Of a DNA stretch of 64,000 bases, positions 34,680-45,601 are shown one piece after another. This stretch comes from Endothia cerciana (Eukaryota; Ascomycota; Sordariomycetes; Diaporthales; Cryphonectriaceae). The notes beneath the pieces are model-generated. The model was not told the origin of the DNA and made no database searches. It worked only from the letters and a program-made list of their open reading frames with translations. The position numbers and the translations under genes were made by a program. Location: contig JALRMH010000001.1 of NCBI GenBank assembly GCA_026119935.1, positions 1,116,001 through 1,180,000 on the forward strand, read 5' to 3'. Numbering within the stretch: position 1 is the stretch's first letter; each line of letters opens with the position of its first letter.

Positions 34680-37113
34680 TTTCTCCGCTTTCGAGTTGAC
34701 AGGAGGGGCTACGTCCTGAGAATACCAGGCAGTCGAAGATTCTGGCAGGTATCCTGGTCCCTGCGGCTCAACTAGGTCGCAGCCTTGTCCACGGGTGACG
34801 ACGCGGTACGTGAGGCTGGGCCGGTTGAGAGAAACAGAAAGCGTCGGCTACTGCCAGACAGCAGGAGGACGAAGGAACGGCGACAGGCAGTCAATCTTGA
34901 ACGAAAAGAGCCGCACGAGAATGAAAACGACGAAAATTCATAGTTTTGGCCGGGAAATTTGGCCGATAAGGATGGGAATGCAAAGGCAGGATTGTCATTT
35001 CCTGGCCCCGCCGGTAATATAAAGAGGATGACGGGCGATCCGGTGAGTGACATGACCTCCAGAGACTCTAGATAAGAAACTCGAAGCTCTGTTGAGGACC
35101 GTCCGCAGTATATAGCATTCAGAAATGACCCAGGTATGAGCTAGATTAAACCTTGGGGGATCAACTCCTAATCTATCACTATCAATAAACTCGCTACGAC
35201 GGAGCACGGCGGCGACGTGCAGATTGAGTCCCAAGACCCGCACCCACCACTAGCAACCTCCCTGTCCGGGACAGACCTGTTGCCAATTATCCCGTCGGTG
35301 ACCGTCGATCGCTCGGCATCAACACAACACAGCTGGAAACTTTTCCAGCACAGCAGCCCCCTGTTTGTGCTTCTGGAGAGCCTCCTCCCCCTCACATCGC
35401 GACAGGGGCGGGCTGGCCCTGGCGAGGGGACTAGCTGCGAATCACCTCGAGCCGAGTCTCCACTGCTGTGTCTTTTATGCTCCCTTGCAACCCTGTCTGG
35501 TGTCCCCACTGTGTTTCTGTGGACAAATGTTTCTGTCGAATCCCGTCTGGTGTGGCGTTGCTGCAAACATCCATCTAGAGGTGACAGCCGAGCCGGGAAA
35601 CGGGAGGAAAAGATGAAACAGATTGTGGTAGCAGTCGGAGGGAGTCTGACCGGGAAACAGGCACGGCGTAGGTTGGTCCCGCAGGAAGCCCTTTGAGCCA
35701 ATCGGCAGCATCAGCGAAATTGTGTCCAGATACCAATCATCGGCTGAAGAGACCCTTGGACACTCACAGCCAAAAAGACCTCATGCAAATTTGAGGCGGA
35801 TTCGATAAAGCCCGATCCTCCTGGCCTTCTGAGCCACTCCCTCAGGTTGGAGGCCAACTCGTCCCAAGATAGATGTCTACCCGTGGAAGGGAAACTGGCG
35901 CGAAAGCCCCAGAGAACGATGTGAATTCCCTCACCCAGACCATGCATGCCCCCTTTGGAAGCATCCGGGCACGGCAGAGATGACCACCTGTTGTTAGGAA
36001 ATCACAAATGTTGTTGGCGACTATTCATCACCTCCCCAATCAGACACATTTCTCCATGTGCACACTAATTACATGGGCTATATTTAGCTTGCCTAGTGCT
36101 TGGCTAGAGCATGGTGTCGTCTGGATCCTCCGTCCTGCCATTGTACGCTGGCCCCTGGAGTGGGTTACCCGAAGAATCAGACCTCATCAGGAAGGTGAAG
36201 CGGTATTTCAGGTGGTTTTAGATGGTTCACAGCGCAAGTAGCGGCCATCCAATCGGTTATATGACTATTCGGACGAGGCTGCAAGTGCAGCGCAAAACCA
36301 TAGCTCCTCGCTTCCGCCTTGCCAACTGGGGAGCCCGTTGGTTTACATTATCTTTCTTTTTCAGACTGTGAGATGCTGCCAGTTCTATCATACATCTGTT
36401 CCTGAGATTATAGAACCAAGCCCTGCTTATTTGGATGGCAGCATGCTTCAGGTTGCAACCACAACTAGAAATATTTAGTCGGCTGCAACCCGAGCACCGG
36501 CATAAGGAGGGAGCCCCCGATCCAGAAGAATTTGTCGATTTGTTGATCTTACCAACCTGCTTCCTGCCAGCAAGTCCATTCATTACAAGGGGACCTTGAA
36601 TCTGATTGACGCGACATCGGATATTCATAATCCGGCAACGCCTGCGTCAAACATGCCACAGCCAGTCTCATCAGTCTGATCATAAACGCTATGGGTGTCA
36701 CTTGTTCCCTTACTATTTGATGCCCAATGCTATGGTAGGGGGTTTACCGTATCTACATGCAGTACGAAGAGCGATCTAGATCCTGTTTGTCTTGGAGGTG
36801 ATCGGTTCTCCTGCGTATCTACATTGACAAGATCTAAATTGAATTCTGACCAGTCCGACATTGGACCACGCGTCTGCTGATATAGCACGGCGCATTACAC
36901 CGGAACAGCTACGAGATCGTGATCTGGAGCAGGCTAAGACCGATTTTTCCGGTGACCATCCTGGCTTTAAGTGCCCATCGGATCTAGGCCGATCAAGCCT
37001 GATGTGCTCGTTGAGCATCACAGAAAGTCAATGGAATCCTCAGCATTATTATCTTCCAAATTGGCTGCCACTCTGTGAGCGTACTGACTGGATCCTTGAG
37101 CTTGTTAAAATCT
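34680..37113. other. intergenic region, no gene seen
   Basis: There are 2.4 kb without a supported gene. ORFs are short and lack motifs. The proximal part (34680-35000) is probably the promoter of the secreted protein gene. Confidence 0.5.
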
Positions 37114-38696
37114 TCAAATGGGAGTTTCCTTGCGTTGTCCACAAACACCGCATGTCCCGCGATCCCCAGCGTTGAGATAGTTGCTCCTTTCGCAGGGAGC
37201 ACTCTGACAGCTCCAAGTCCCAGGGACGCTCTCTGGATCGAGGACGTTGGAGCACATACTGCAGGTCACAGTATATGCCTCATTCTCAAAGGAGCACGTG
37301 CCGCAAGTGATTCCCCCGGTAGAACCTGCTGCGCCGTGGGCTGGGTCTGGTTGTCTCTTGGCATGGGGAGGCTTGCCTTTGTTGGCCGCCGAGATTCTTG
37401 CTCCACGTGCTCGAGCTTCATCATCTTCTGCAACCGTGGACCGCCGGTCCCTGTCGCCAGTTGTGTGGTATTCGGCCATACCAACCGGGCCTTGCCTGGA
37501 TGTCCTTCGGCTTGATCCTGGGTTTGTGGGGCCAGATAGAGCTCCTTGTTCTCTATTCTCGGCGATCTTGCTCCTGCTGGGGGCGAAATATGTCGTGATG
37601 GAAGATTGTAGCTCCTTCAGCTCGTTCGCAGCGTCCTCATCGTCGGGATTTTCGTCTTCGCAGACCTTGACCATGTGGTTGCCTTCAGCGTCGAGCAACT
37701 TCTTCCCATCGAGGTCGACCGCATCATCTGCTCCCGCATCGATGTCGGCACCATGCTCATAGTCACTTTCTTCGTCACTACCACCGCTATCCCCGTCTCC
37801 TGGCGGCTCTTCCTCAGGCTCCTGGTTCTGTTGCTCGGACCTCGCCAGTGCAGCCGCGGCCCTCAGCTCTCTTCCTCTGTTGCTGCCCGCGACCCTCGGC
37901 GCTGCTTGTGTCCGCTTCCCCCTCTCAAGCTTTGCCTTCACGTCCTCGTCGGCCCCCAGTGCGACACCATTCTTGCCGAACTTCTTCTCGATCCTTCTCT
38001 GCTTCCTCTCCTGGTAGCTCAGCCCCTCGCGGCCCTTCCTGGCCCTCTTCCTCGTCCGTCTCGACCGGAACGTCCCGCCGCATAGGTGCTCCGGCAGCTC
38101 CTCACCCCCGGCCACGGTGTTGGCCTCGACCTCGCCCGTGGCCAGCAGCGCTCCCCGGCCCCACATCCCCTCGCCCGTGTAGCCGCGCCCCCACAGCGTG
38201 CGCAACTGCTCCGCGTAGAGGTTGCGGACCTTCCAGAACGCCCGGGAGTGGTTCATCTGCACGCAGTGGGCGAGCTCGTGCATCATGACCATCTGGATGT
38301 AGTTGAAGGGCAGCCAGTGGCCGGATCGGGCCTTGAGGACGAGCTGGATGATCTCGCCGCCGTTGAAGTTGCGCCCGACGAACTCGCGGTTGGGCTCGTA
38401 CTCTTCTAAAGTGGTGATTGAGAGGTGGTGCTCTCTCATTATGGGTACTGCGAGACGTGATGAGCACCTGGCCGTCCGTGAGGCCTTTGGGGTTCGGTCC
38501 AGCCCAGGTTTCGGAGTTGGTTGGGCCGGGGCTTGGGGGAGGCTGCTCGGCAGAGACACATACGGCATTGAGCGGCTATTCGCTCGAGGAAGTCTTGTGA
38601 AATGGCCTCATCTTTGCCCTTGAGTGGCTTGATGAAGACAATGCGGTCGTTGGGCTGGCTCTTCTTTGCGTTGAGACGCTGAATGCCGAGAGGCAT
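37114..38696 (-). CDS. wss1: Wss1-type WLM-domain metalloprotease (DNA-protein crosslink repair)
   Basis: The model has two exons on the minus strand, 38696-38564 and 38447-37114, giving 488 aa. The protein begins MPLGIQRLNAKK, the usual Wss1-family start. The intron (116 nt, GTATGT donor) joins AAQC to LPIM. The WLM protease domain follows, with zinc site MMHELAHCVQMNH (HExxHxxxxxH, residues about 102-112). A basic then acidic linker leads to two RanBP2-type zinc fingers at the C-terminus (CGTCSFENEAYTVTCSMC, and a second built on WSCQSAPCE with NYLNAGDRGTCGVCG). Wss1/SPRTN proteases digest proteins covalently trapped on DNA, and Wss1 acts with Cdc48 and SUMO. The frame stays open upstream to 38891, but that extension lacks family character and is probably leader. 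The catalytic residues are intact. Confidence 0.93.
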
Positions 38697-39630
38697 GGTG
38701 GCAGGGTCAATGGCGTCACGACTGCTCTGTCTGGCTCGCTGGGAATGTGCAGTTCTTAGATTGCTGTTGATCTCGAAGTGGCCAAGAGAATAATCCACAA
38801 ACGAATAAATAGAGCGACCTCGTATTTGCCCCTTTTGGTCGACGAAGTAAAGTTGGCGGAGGTCAAAGGGTTGCCTAGATAATTCCAACACCCCCCGCGA
38901 CGCGCATCGACCCGCGTCGAGGGGCGAAAATCAATTAGACGGAGTTACATCCGGACTTAAGAGGAAAGGAAACCCCCCCCCCCCCCGGCAAAATGGCCAC
39001 CCAAGAAGGGAGAGACAAAGCGTCTATAACAACGAAAAAGGAGCGGGGAGGGTCTCAAGACACGAATGTTGGCATGTCTATTTACTCCTCGAATTCAGGG
39101 TCCTCAACCTCTGTGTCCACTCTTGGGTGTAGTAAGGCAGACTACGGCAAGATCGACTAACAAACTGCTCAAGCCTACCTGCCACGGCGTATTTTATAAT
39201 ATGCGAAAGTTTTTGTCGGAGAATATCACGGGCACTAGCATGCTGGAATTGTTTTTGAGGGCTAAGGAAATCTACACGGGCGATAGCAGGAGGGATCCCG
39301 CGAGAGCTCACCTCGAGCTGCTCCCAGAGGGCGCCGAGAGACAATGGAAGCTGAGCAACGGTTTCGACTACGAGGACAGGCTGAAGGCAGGGCTCTTGGC
39401 TAAGCAATTTATCCTAATCTTGAAAGGCACGCCCCCGTACAAGGACGTCACGCCTATATAGACATCTTTGCGGTTCACTTCGGCTCAGAAACCCCTTTTT
39501 CTTTACTCGAAGCGGGAGTTGATCTTTTGATTAACCCCGAGAGCACACGCATCAGACGATCTCAGAATCTGGTGGATGGGATCCATTAGGTGATTCGAAG
39601 ATTCGATTGTCGTCTGTCGAATTGCTGTAC
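38697..39630. other. intergenic region with C14 tract and an ambiguous ORF pair
   Basis: C14 lies at 38973-38986. At about 39080-39460 both strands are open with protein-like composition: plus 39201-39461 (86 aa, charged) and minus 39407-39078 (109 aa). I cannot decide which, if either, is real. A decayed gene is possible. Confidence 0.4.
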
Positions 39631-39876
39631 TCAATACAATTTCTGATCTTCCCCTCCCGGATACACTCCGTCATATCGTTCCCACTCCTCTGGTTCCAGA
39701 AGTTCCGCAACCAGTCTGGCCTTTTCCCGTGGCGACAAGTTCGTGCCCCATGGATTGAATGATTCAGACTTGAGGTGAAGTGTTGTGGCGGTGGGAAGTC
39801 CCCGCGAATTCGGCGTCGGCCACGCGGATGTGAGGCCCAAAAGGGTGGCTACAAGACCAAGAAGTGTCTTTTGCAT
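39631..39876 (-). CDS. small secreted peptide, 81 aa, cysteine-free
   Basis: This is a single-exon ORF. Residues 1-18 (MQKTLLGLVATLLGLTSA) form a textbook signal peptide with an Ala-Trp junction. The mature part is about 63 residues, acidic, without cysteine, and contains tyrosines near the end (RYDGVYPGGEDQKLY). There is no Lys-Arg Kex2 site, so it does not look like a classic repeat-type peptide precursor. It lies a few hundred bases from two UstYa-like gene remains, and in fungi UstYa-like oxidases modify Tyr-containing secreted precursor peptides. That makes a precursor role worth testing, but it is only an inference. It could equally be an unrelated secreted protein. Confidence 0.55.
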   Translation of the reverse strand: MQKTLLGLVATLLGLTSAWPTPNSRGLPTATTLHLKSESFNPWGTNLSPREKARLVAELLEPEEWERYDGVYPGGEDQKLY

Positions 39877-40371
39877 TGCTGGATGTAGAGAGTCTATAAG
39901 TGGTCAAGTCAGCTGGGAGAGGAGTTGACGAATTTCATTACAGTCGAACGCACATGGACCTAGATAATGACGGGGGTTTTGATATGATACTGTCAGGACG
40001 TCTTTCCTCAAGCCCGGGCTGCTTGAGGCCGAATTCACGCCCTGCTCTTTGGCTGGGCCCTACAGCTAGCTAAACAACCCCTGAGTGGCAGGATTCTGAA
40101 CCCCGCCGTTGATCTGTATTTTCCCCATCAACGAGGCTAACTCGCAAAAGATCCCACTTAGGCTCAGCCGTGTCCCCCCAGTGCCCCGGGCGATTCCATG
40201 GCGACCCACTGGTACTTGCATAGGAAGATGCCATCAAGGAGGGACCAAGACGCACTGGCCACATATACTCAGCTGTACGATACCATAGTATCCGCTCGGC
40301 TGATGGAATCCTCTCATGATAACTTACCACCCAAAAATTCCTATACATACCTGGTAGGCTGGACTGCGTGT
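39877..40371. other. intergenic region between divergent gene candidates
   Basis: This is the presumed shared promoter region of the secreted peptide (minus) and the first UstYa-like remnant (plus). Nothing else is recognised. Confidence 0.4.
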
Positions 40372-40976
40372 ATGTACGAGTGTGGTGTTGTCACACCACT
40401 GTCCAACGAGGAATCGCCTCACTCGCCCTGTACTTTCGCTTATTGATGACCTTCCCATCACCCATATGGAGGGCTGGAGCACTCACAGCTGTGCTGGAGA
40501 ATCTACCAGATTCTTCTTCATCTCATAGCCTTACTTCTCGCGGATAGCTTCATAACCCAGTGGTCGCGTCCAGGTGGTGGTCAACGATGCCCCAATTCTC
40601 TTCACTCAGGATTACATACGTGGAAACCTTGCTTCACGGACTGCAATTGGGAGACTGGAAGTAAGCTGATGTATTACGTATAACATTCTTGCATGATGAT
40701 ATTGAGCATGTTGATGTCGTCTTCACGCCGGGTGGCTTCACAGAGTCCAAGGAGATTCCAAGTCCCTACTTTGGTGCTCCAACTCCTGAAAAGGACAAAC
40801 TCTGGGCAGGGCTGTACGATGGTAGGGGATCTTTGCTTGACTTCGCCAGATATGGGCCAGAAGATGCTGACTACACTCCAGTGGGCGTGACGGTCATCAC
40901 GAAAGAGGAGTATCGCCAGCTAGATATCGAAACTACTCATCTCGTCGGAGACCCTTGCTGGAATTCGAAGTCTTGA
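40372..40976 (+). pseudogene. UstYa/DUF3328-like remnant, copy 1
   Basis: Pieces of a UstYa-like protein appear in order. An N-terminal polar segment (TPLSNEESPHS) comes first. In the same frame, after two consecutive stops (TGA TGA at 40444-40449), a membrane segment follows (IYQILLHLIALLLADSFITQ). In a second frame from about 40690 comes the luminal region, with the typical IPSPYFGAPTPEKDKLWAGLYD stretch and a GVTVITKEEY helix. It stops at 40976 before the HxxHC copper-site motifs, which I cannot find downstream in any frame. No clean splice joins the parts. UstYa-like proteins are copper-dependent oxidases that cyclise or otherwise modify peptides and other metabolites. The lack of both HxxHC motifs and the double stop argue for a dead copy. 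Confidence 0.55.
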
Positions 40977-41593
40977 AGAGAAAGGGGGAGGGGACTTGAA
41001 AGGAGAACAAGGACAGACTGCGGTCAACCCAAATGTGTATGTAGGAGAGATTCAGCACCACAAGAGCAGGGCATTTTACTTCGTACGCCTGGATGTCGAG
41101 CTCAGTCCGACTTTCGAGTGGTCTCCGGGATGATCTTCCACGAAGCAGCCTTGATCGTGAGAGTGGGACCTCGAGACCCTGTCTTCATAGGATTCAGGGG
41201 GGCAGCCCTTGGATCCTGGCTACTTGGCTGACTAGATACTACAGTGCCTTCTGGAAATGCTTTCATCAGCAACACAGATCCGCTTCTGATGCACTGATGA
41301 TGTGTCCTGTATGCTACCCAACCACGTGCCGACCATACTCGGGAGCTATAAGAATCCATCGAAGAGGGGCTGAGATACTAGTCCCTGGCAACTTTCGAAA
41401 TCCTTCAAACATGGGGTTGAAATAAACTTCCCCATAAAGAGTATTACACCCTCAGCTGGTGAATAGGAACGGGTAATTGCATTCGTGCAATCCGTACAAC
41501 ACTTGCGCTACAAGCGTTGTTCTCTGCGGCTTTACGCCGTACTGTACCTTTTGTTCGAGATACAGCAAATCTCCCGCACCAACTGCAGGAAAA

Positions 41594-42683
41594 ATGTTCG
41601 AAGAACGCGCGAGCGACAAGTCTGCCGAGACAGGAGATTCCCTGGAGCGGCTGCTTCGTCAGGAGGATGGCATCAACGGCAACCACGAATGGTCTCCCAC
41701 CCATCCATAACGAAGAGGCTTCCTCAGGATGTATGGCTTATTTGGTCACATTCTTGTGGAACTTCTTTTGGTATGTCATCGAAACCCCCAGGCCACCCAA
41801 GATACTAGCGATGTTTCCTACTTAGGGGTTGGCTAACAGCGCGGATTTGAAAGGTAGCAGTGATAGCCTACCTCGTCCTGAGGCCTGTCCCGTACCGCTG
41901 GCGGGATCAGATCACATACAGTGAGCATCTCCCGCCCGCCCTAGGTTTGCTACAGCAGCTGTCCTGACCAAATCATAAGCCCAGCAAGCGAATCGATCAG
42001 CTATAAAGTCGAAAAATTCAATGCTGGCTATATCGATGGGGATAAATCTGTTTACCAGCTGGATTGCTTCGACTGCACTCCCACAGACGCGGTCGACCAG
42101 GCTTGGTCTGAGCTGTATACGGGTATGTCGAGCTTATTCGACGACGCAGTTTGGGTCCAATGACTGACATGAGTCTCTATTCAGGCCATATGTGGCACAA
42201 GATCCCAAGAGAGCAGGCTGCTCAGTTGATCAATCTGACCATCAACATCCCGGGAGAGGAGGATCAATACTTGATAGGATTGGATGTCTTCCACCAGCTG
42301 CACTGCTTGGTACGTGTGAATCAGACTCCTCCCTCCTTCGAACGAACAGAGTCAACTGATATCCCCATAGGACAATGTTCGTAAAAACACTCTGGCCTGA
42401 TCGCTACAAGAAAGAGGACCACATGGGCGGCCAGGGCATGTCTCTCCTCGATCCGAAACATGTAGACCACTGCATATGTCAGATCAGGCAAGTGATCCAG
42501 TGCTCGGCAGACGTGAGTACCAACTGGTTGCACTGGAGCGATGAATGGCAGTCGAATATGGCGGCCGGATACACTTATCACACTTGTAGGGATTTCAATC
42601 GAGTGATAGAATGGGCCAAGGAACGTACAGTAGAGCCGTTTGATTTGAGCATCCGGTTGAAGGATCCATTGAAACCGGAGTAG
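41594..42683 (+). pseudogene. UstYa/DUF3328-like gene, copy 2, with nonsense and frameshift lesions
   Basis: Five exons are recognisable: 41594-41770, 41854-41920, 41985-42122, 42185-42309 and 42371-42683. All splice sites and joins are good. The order is a polar N-terminus, a membrane segment split by intron 1 (GHILVELLL and VAVIAYLVL), a luminal region, the first copper-site motif (VFHQLHCL, exon 4), and the second (HVDHCICQIRQ, exon 5), with HTCRDF near the end. Two lesions break it. TAA at 41708-41710 separates the N-terminus from the membrane segment in the same frame. An A5 run at 42383-42387 carries one A more than the conserved DNVRK-TLWP reading allows, shifting the frame to an early stop. 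Translation from ATG 41729 could bypass the TAA but not the frameshift. The intact introns suggest recent loss. Confidence 0.7.
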
Positions 42684-43175
42684 ATAACTTACGAAGAATA
42701 AGGTAATTGTTTAATGTGGACGTAATTAGCAGGGGCGGCATCAATAATGAGTATGACCATGAGCGTTGAAGATGACTCCGTTCGCCAGCACCAGCTTGCG
42801 GGAAAGTTCACGCCGTCTAGCTCTGCAGAGTTTGGTTTCTCACTGCTTGAGTCGCAGGGACACATGATAAACGCTCAGCTTCAAGATCCTCGATTTTTTG
42901 TCCCTGTTGCATGTACTATCAATGAGTGACTCCCCCCCACCCCTGTCCTCAACAAACCCCGCGGTAGCCTTATCATAGGACTAAACGGCCCACTAAGTCC
43001 TACCTATAACTTTATAAATACCACGTTAGTACATCTGTAGTCCTTTTCTTTGTGAAGAATCGTATATAACCTTGGAAGCTCCTATCCCTTCGAATCCCCC
43101 TATTTTTCTGAGCTGCTCAGATACCGAGGGTCACTCAGCACAGCGCAATCTTGAGATCATTCCCCATCTTTCGAC
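42684..43175. other. intergenic region upstream of the M61-type peptidase
   Basis: Contains a TATA-like element and no gene. Confidence 0.5.
43010..43020 (+). promoter_or_regulatory. TATA-like element of the M61-type peptidase gene
   Basis: CTTTATAAATA lies about 160 nt upstream of the ATG at 43176, followed by a C/T-rich leader. This is pattern recognition only. Confidence 0.35.
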
Positions 43176-44849
43176 ATGCCTGCATTGAAGTTGCAGCTGA
43201 CTCCTCGCCTCTCCTGCAAGGCAGCAGGTCACTCACTTAATGTCCGCATGATACTGGAAACACCAGCCTTGGCCGAGGACGATACCATATTCCACCATGT
43301 CCTATGCCGAGGCCCTATAAAGACACAACAATATACGACGGAGAACATAAGACTTTGGAGCTCGACCGGCCTCTTGATTGGCCTTCGCTCTCAAGATAGC
43401 AAGGATGGGCGCCAACGAGCCTTTTATATAACATCGGGTGTTGCTGCTGGAGAGCTGACGGTCGAGTACAAAGCAACGCCATGGAACCCTACAGAGACCA
43501 GCCCGTGCGGGCCACAGATTGCTCTTGAGAGAGATGGGGGAGGGCTCACTGCGGCGGGAATGGCTTTCATACTTCGACCTGCAAAGGAGCTCGAGGAACT
43601 TGTGGACATGATGATCGTTGAGTGGCACCTCGGCGATACTCCATTAGGCACGCGAGCAGTGTGCTCGCTGGGGGAGGGAGCCAAGATCGTGTCAAACTTG
43701 AAGCCATCTGTGCTCGACGAGTGCTTCTTCGCCGTCGGTCCCTTGCAGAGTTATCCTCCGTCTCAAGATGTAGCCTCGTCGGAGGGCAGCGGGAGTGGCC
43801 GATTTGGTATGTACTGGCTTGAGACACCGAATTTTGACGCCCCGGAGTTGGGGCGTAAGATGGAGCGTCTCTTCCCAAAAATGACCTCCTTCTTCCAGGA
43901 CCATGATCCCTCCTACCGAATATTCATCCGGCGCAACGTCCAGAACTGTGTTTCCGGGCGTGGCTTACACCGTGGTTTCGTCTTCGCCTGGACAATGATT
44001 GCGCCCCGCGACCCCGACTGCACCGACGAGTTCCTCATGCACGAGACGGTGCACAATTGGCCACGACTTGGCCACTCACCGGGAGGGCCTACCATGGATG
44101 AAATGGCCGATGGCTGGTTTAATGAAGGGATAGCAGAGTACTATTCCCTCATCCTGCCCTACCGTTTTGGCATTTTCACTGAGCAGGACTTCGTCCGCAG
44201 GCTCAACATTCGCATCTCTGGCTACTACACCAATCCCGACCGGAGCGTGAAGAACAAGGACGTTATGGGGCTGTTCTGGAAGAGCGGTCATGTCAATCAG
44301 ATCCCATATCAACGAGGATTTGTGTACTTCCTTCAGCTGGCCTACCAGCTGAAGAAAGCAGGGACACGGTCGCTTGACGACCTGATTCTGGAGATGATCG
44401 ACTTGAGAAATAGGGAGGAATCTCACGGCATTGCGGTGTGGCTGTCCATGCTGGAACGCGAGCTAGGCCCGTCAGCCCTCGAGGGTTACCGTTCCATGTC
44501 TGATGCAGTCCCCATTGTTCTCCCTCCTGACTATTTGCAAGTAGTTGAGGGCATGAACTGGAGACTTGAGCGGCAGGATCAGGAGGAATTCTGCCTGGGT
44601 TTCCTTGAAGACAGTCTCAAGGCCAAGCCTGCTGTAGTCAAGGGCCTAGACGCCAGGTCGAGGGCGGCTCAGGCCGGCGTGGAGGAAGGAGACCTGATCA
44701 CACCTCAGCACAGTTTCTTCTTTGCTGCTGAGAGATGGGGCCAGAATTTCAGGATGACTATCAAACGCCCGGACGGCAATGACGAGCTGAAGGTCTTGAA
44801 CTGGTCGCCTCGAAGCTGGCATAAGGTGGAGAGCTATCAATTCGTCTAG
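43176..44849 (+). CDS. M61-type (glycyl aminopeptidase-like) metallopeptidase with PDZ-like end
   Basis: This is a single exon of 557 aa. The zinc site is HETVHNW (His289, Glu290, His293), followed about 24 residues later by WFNEGIAEYY with the third ligand Glu317. This is the M61 pattern of HExxH then W..EG...Y. The N-terminal about 280 residues are beta-rich, as in M61 enzymes. After a helical region, a short PDZ-like segment (VVKGLDARSRAAQAGVEEGD) is at the C-terminus, also a family trait. There is no signal peptide, so it is probably cytosolic. M61 peptidases trim N-terminal residues from peptides; the true substrate is unknown. It is the only clearly intact enzyme gene in the 39-47 kb island and lies 0.5 kb from the broken UstYa-like gene, so a link to peptide processing is possible but unproven. 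Confidence 0.8.
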   Translation: MPALKLQLTPRLSCKAAGHSLNVRMILETPALAEDDTIFHHVLCRGPIKTQQYTTENIRLWSSTGLLIGLRSQDSKDGRQRAFYITSGVAAGELTVEYKATPWNPTETSPCGPQIALERDGGGLTAAGMAFILRPAKELEELVDMMIVEWHLGDTPLGTRAVCSLGEGAKIVSNLKPSVLDECFFAVGPLQSYPPSQDVASSEGSGSGRFGMYWLETPNFDAPELGRKMERLFPKMTSFFQDHDPSYRIFIRRNVQNCVSGRGLHRGFVFAWTMIAPRDPDCTDEFLMHETVHNWPRLGHSPGGPTMDEMADGWFNEGIAEYYSLILPYRFGIFTEQDFVRRLNIRISGYYTNPDRSVKNKDVMGLFWKSGHVNQIPYQRGFVYFLQLAYQLKKAGTRSLDDLILEMIDLRNREESHGIAVWLSMLERELGPSALEGYRSMSDAVPIVLPPDYLQVVEGMNWRLERQDQEEFCLGFLEDSLKAKPAVVKGLDARSRAAQAGVEEGDLITPQHSFFFAAERWGQNFRMTIKRPDGNDELKVLNWSPRSWHKVESYQFV

Positions 44850-45601
44850 GTAATTATAGCGAACAAGTTATACACTCGGTTTTGAAACTGTCGCATTGGG
44901 AATATTGATGATTACCAAAACAGAAACATAAACAATGGTGCTTCATAGCCGGGTTCTTTTTCAGCTTACTACCTCTCTCGGACAGCACTGTATTTACAAT
45001 ACGTGAGTCACAGCCTTGTCACTAGACGCCCTAAGCAACCTCAAACGTGAAACTCAGCCCTCTGCAAGTATACCTACAGGCTTACTTACTAAAGCGAGCT
45101 TTATTCTCTGCTTCTTATCTGAGTCAAATAGTATAGATCGCCTGGTCCACGAAAATTTCGAGTCAATCGAACCTCCCTCCTCCCTTTATCTTTCCTTTTT
45201 TTTTTTTTCGGCAATGAGAGAGGGGGCGGGGCAAGAGCACATGAATGCACGAGCACAGTAGAAAGATCTCACAAGCATGTCCAGATGCCGAGTGAGTTCA
45301 CGTTTTGTCTGCCACAGCAGCCTACGTTGCATGGGAACACCGACGAAGCATCCCTATGAGTCAACAATGTAATCGTCATTGTCTTTGATACCTAGGTATC
45401 GACTGAACGAGAGATGGATTCCACACGCATACGACGCTACACAGGCCGTTTCCATACAGTTAATCCTCCTCAACCCCGAGCCACCAAACCTGACTTCAGC
45501 CTTCTCTAAGGTTCATCCCGACATGTTGGCACGCTACGTTAGTGTAATCTGTACATCGGTGAACTCCGACTTTCAAACATCCTTCAGAACTCGGCAGCGA
45601 T
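44850..45601. other. intergenic region, no gene seen
   Basis: Contains a T14 run near 45197-45210. An ORF at 45379-45693 overlaps the next entry in another frame and has no features. Confidence 0.4.

Noticed and set aside
38697..38891. N-terminal extension of the Wss1 ORF
   Set aside because: The internal Met at 38696 begins the family-typical sequence; the extension looks like untranslated leader.
39078..39461. Overlapping protein-like ORFs on opposite strands
   Set aside because: Neither has a supported start, intron or family; one must be a shadow, so no gene was called.
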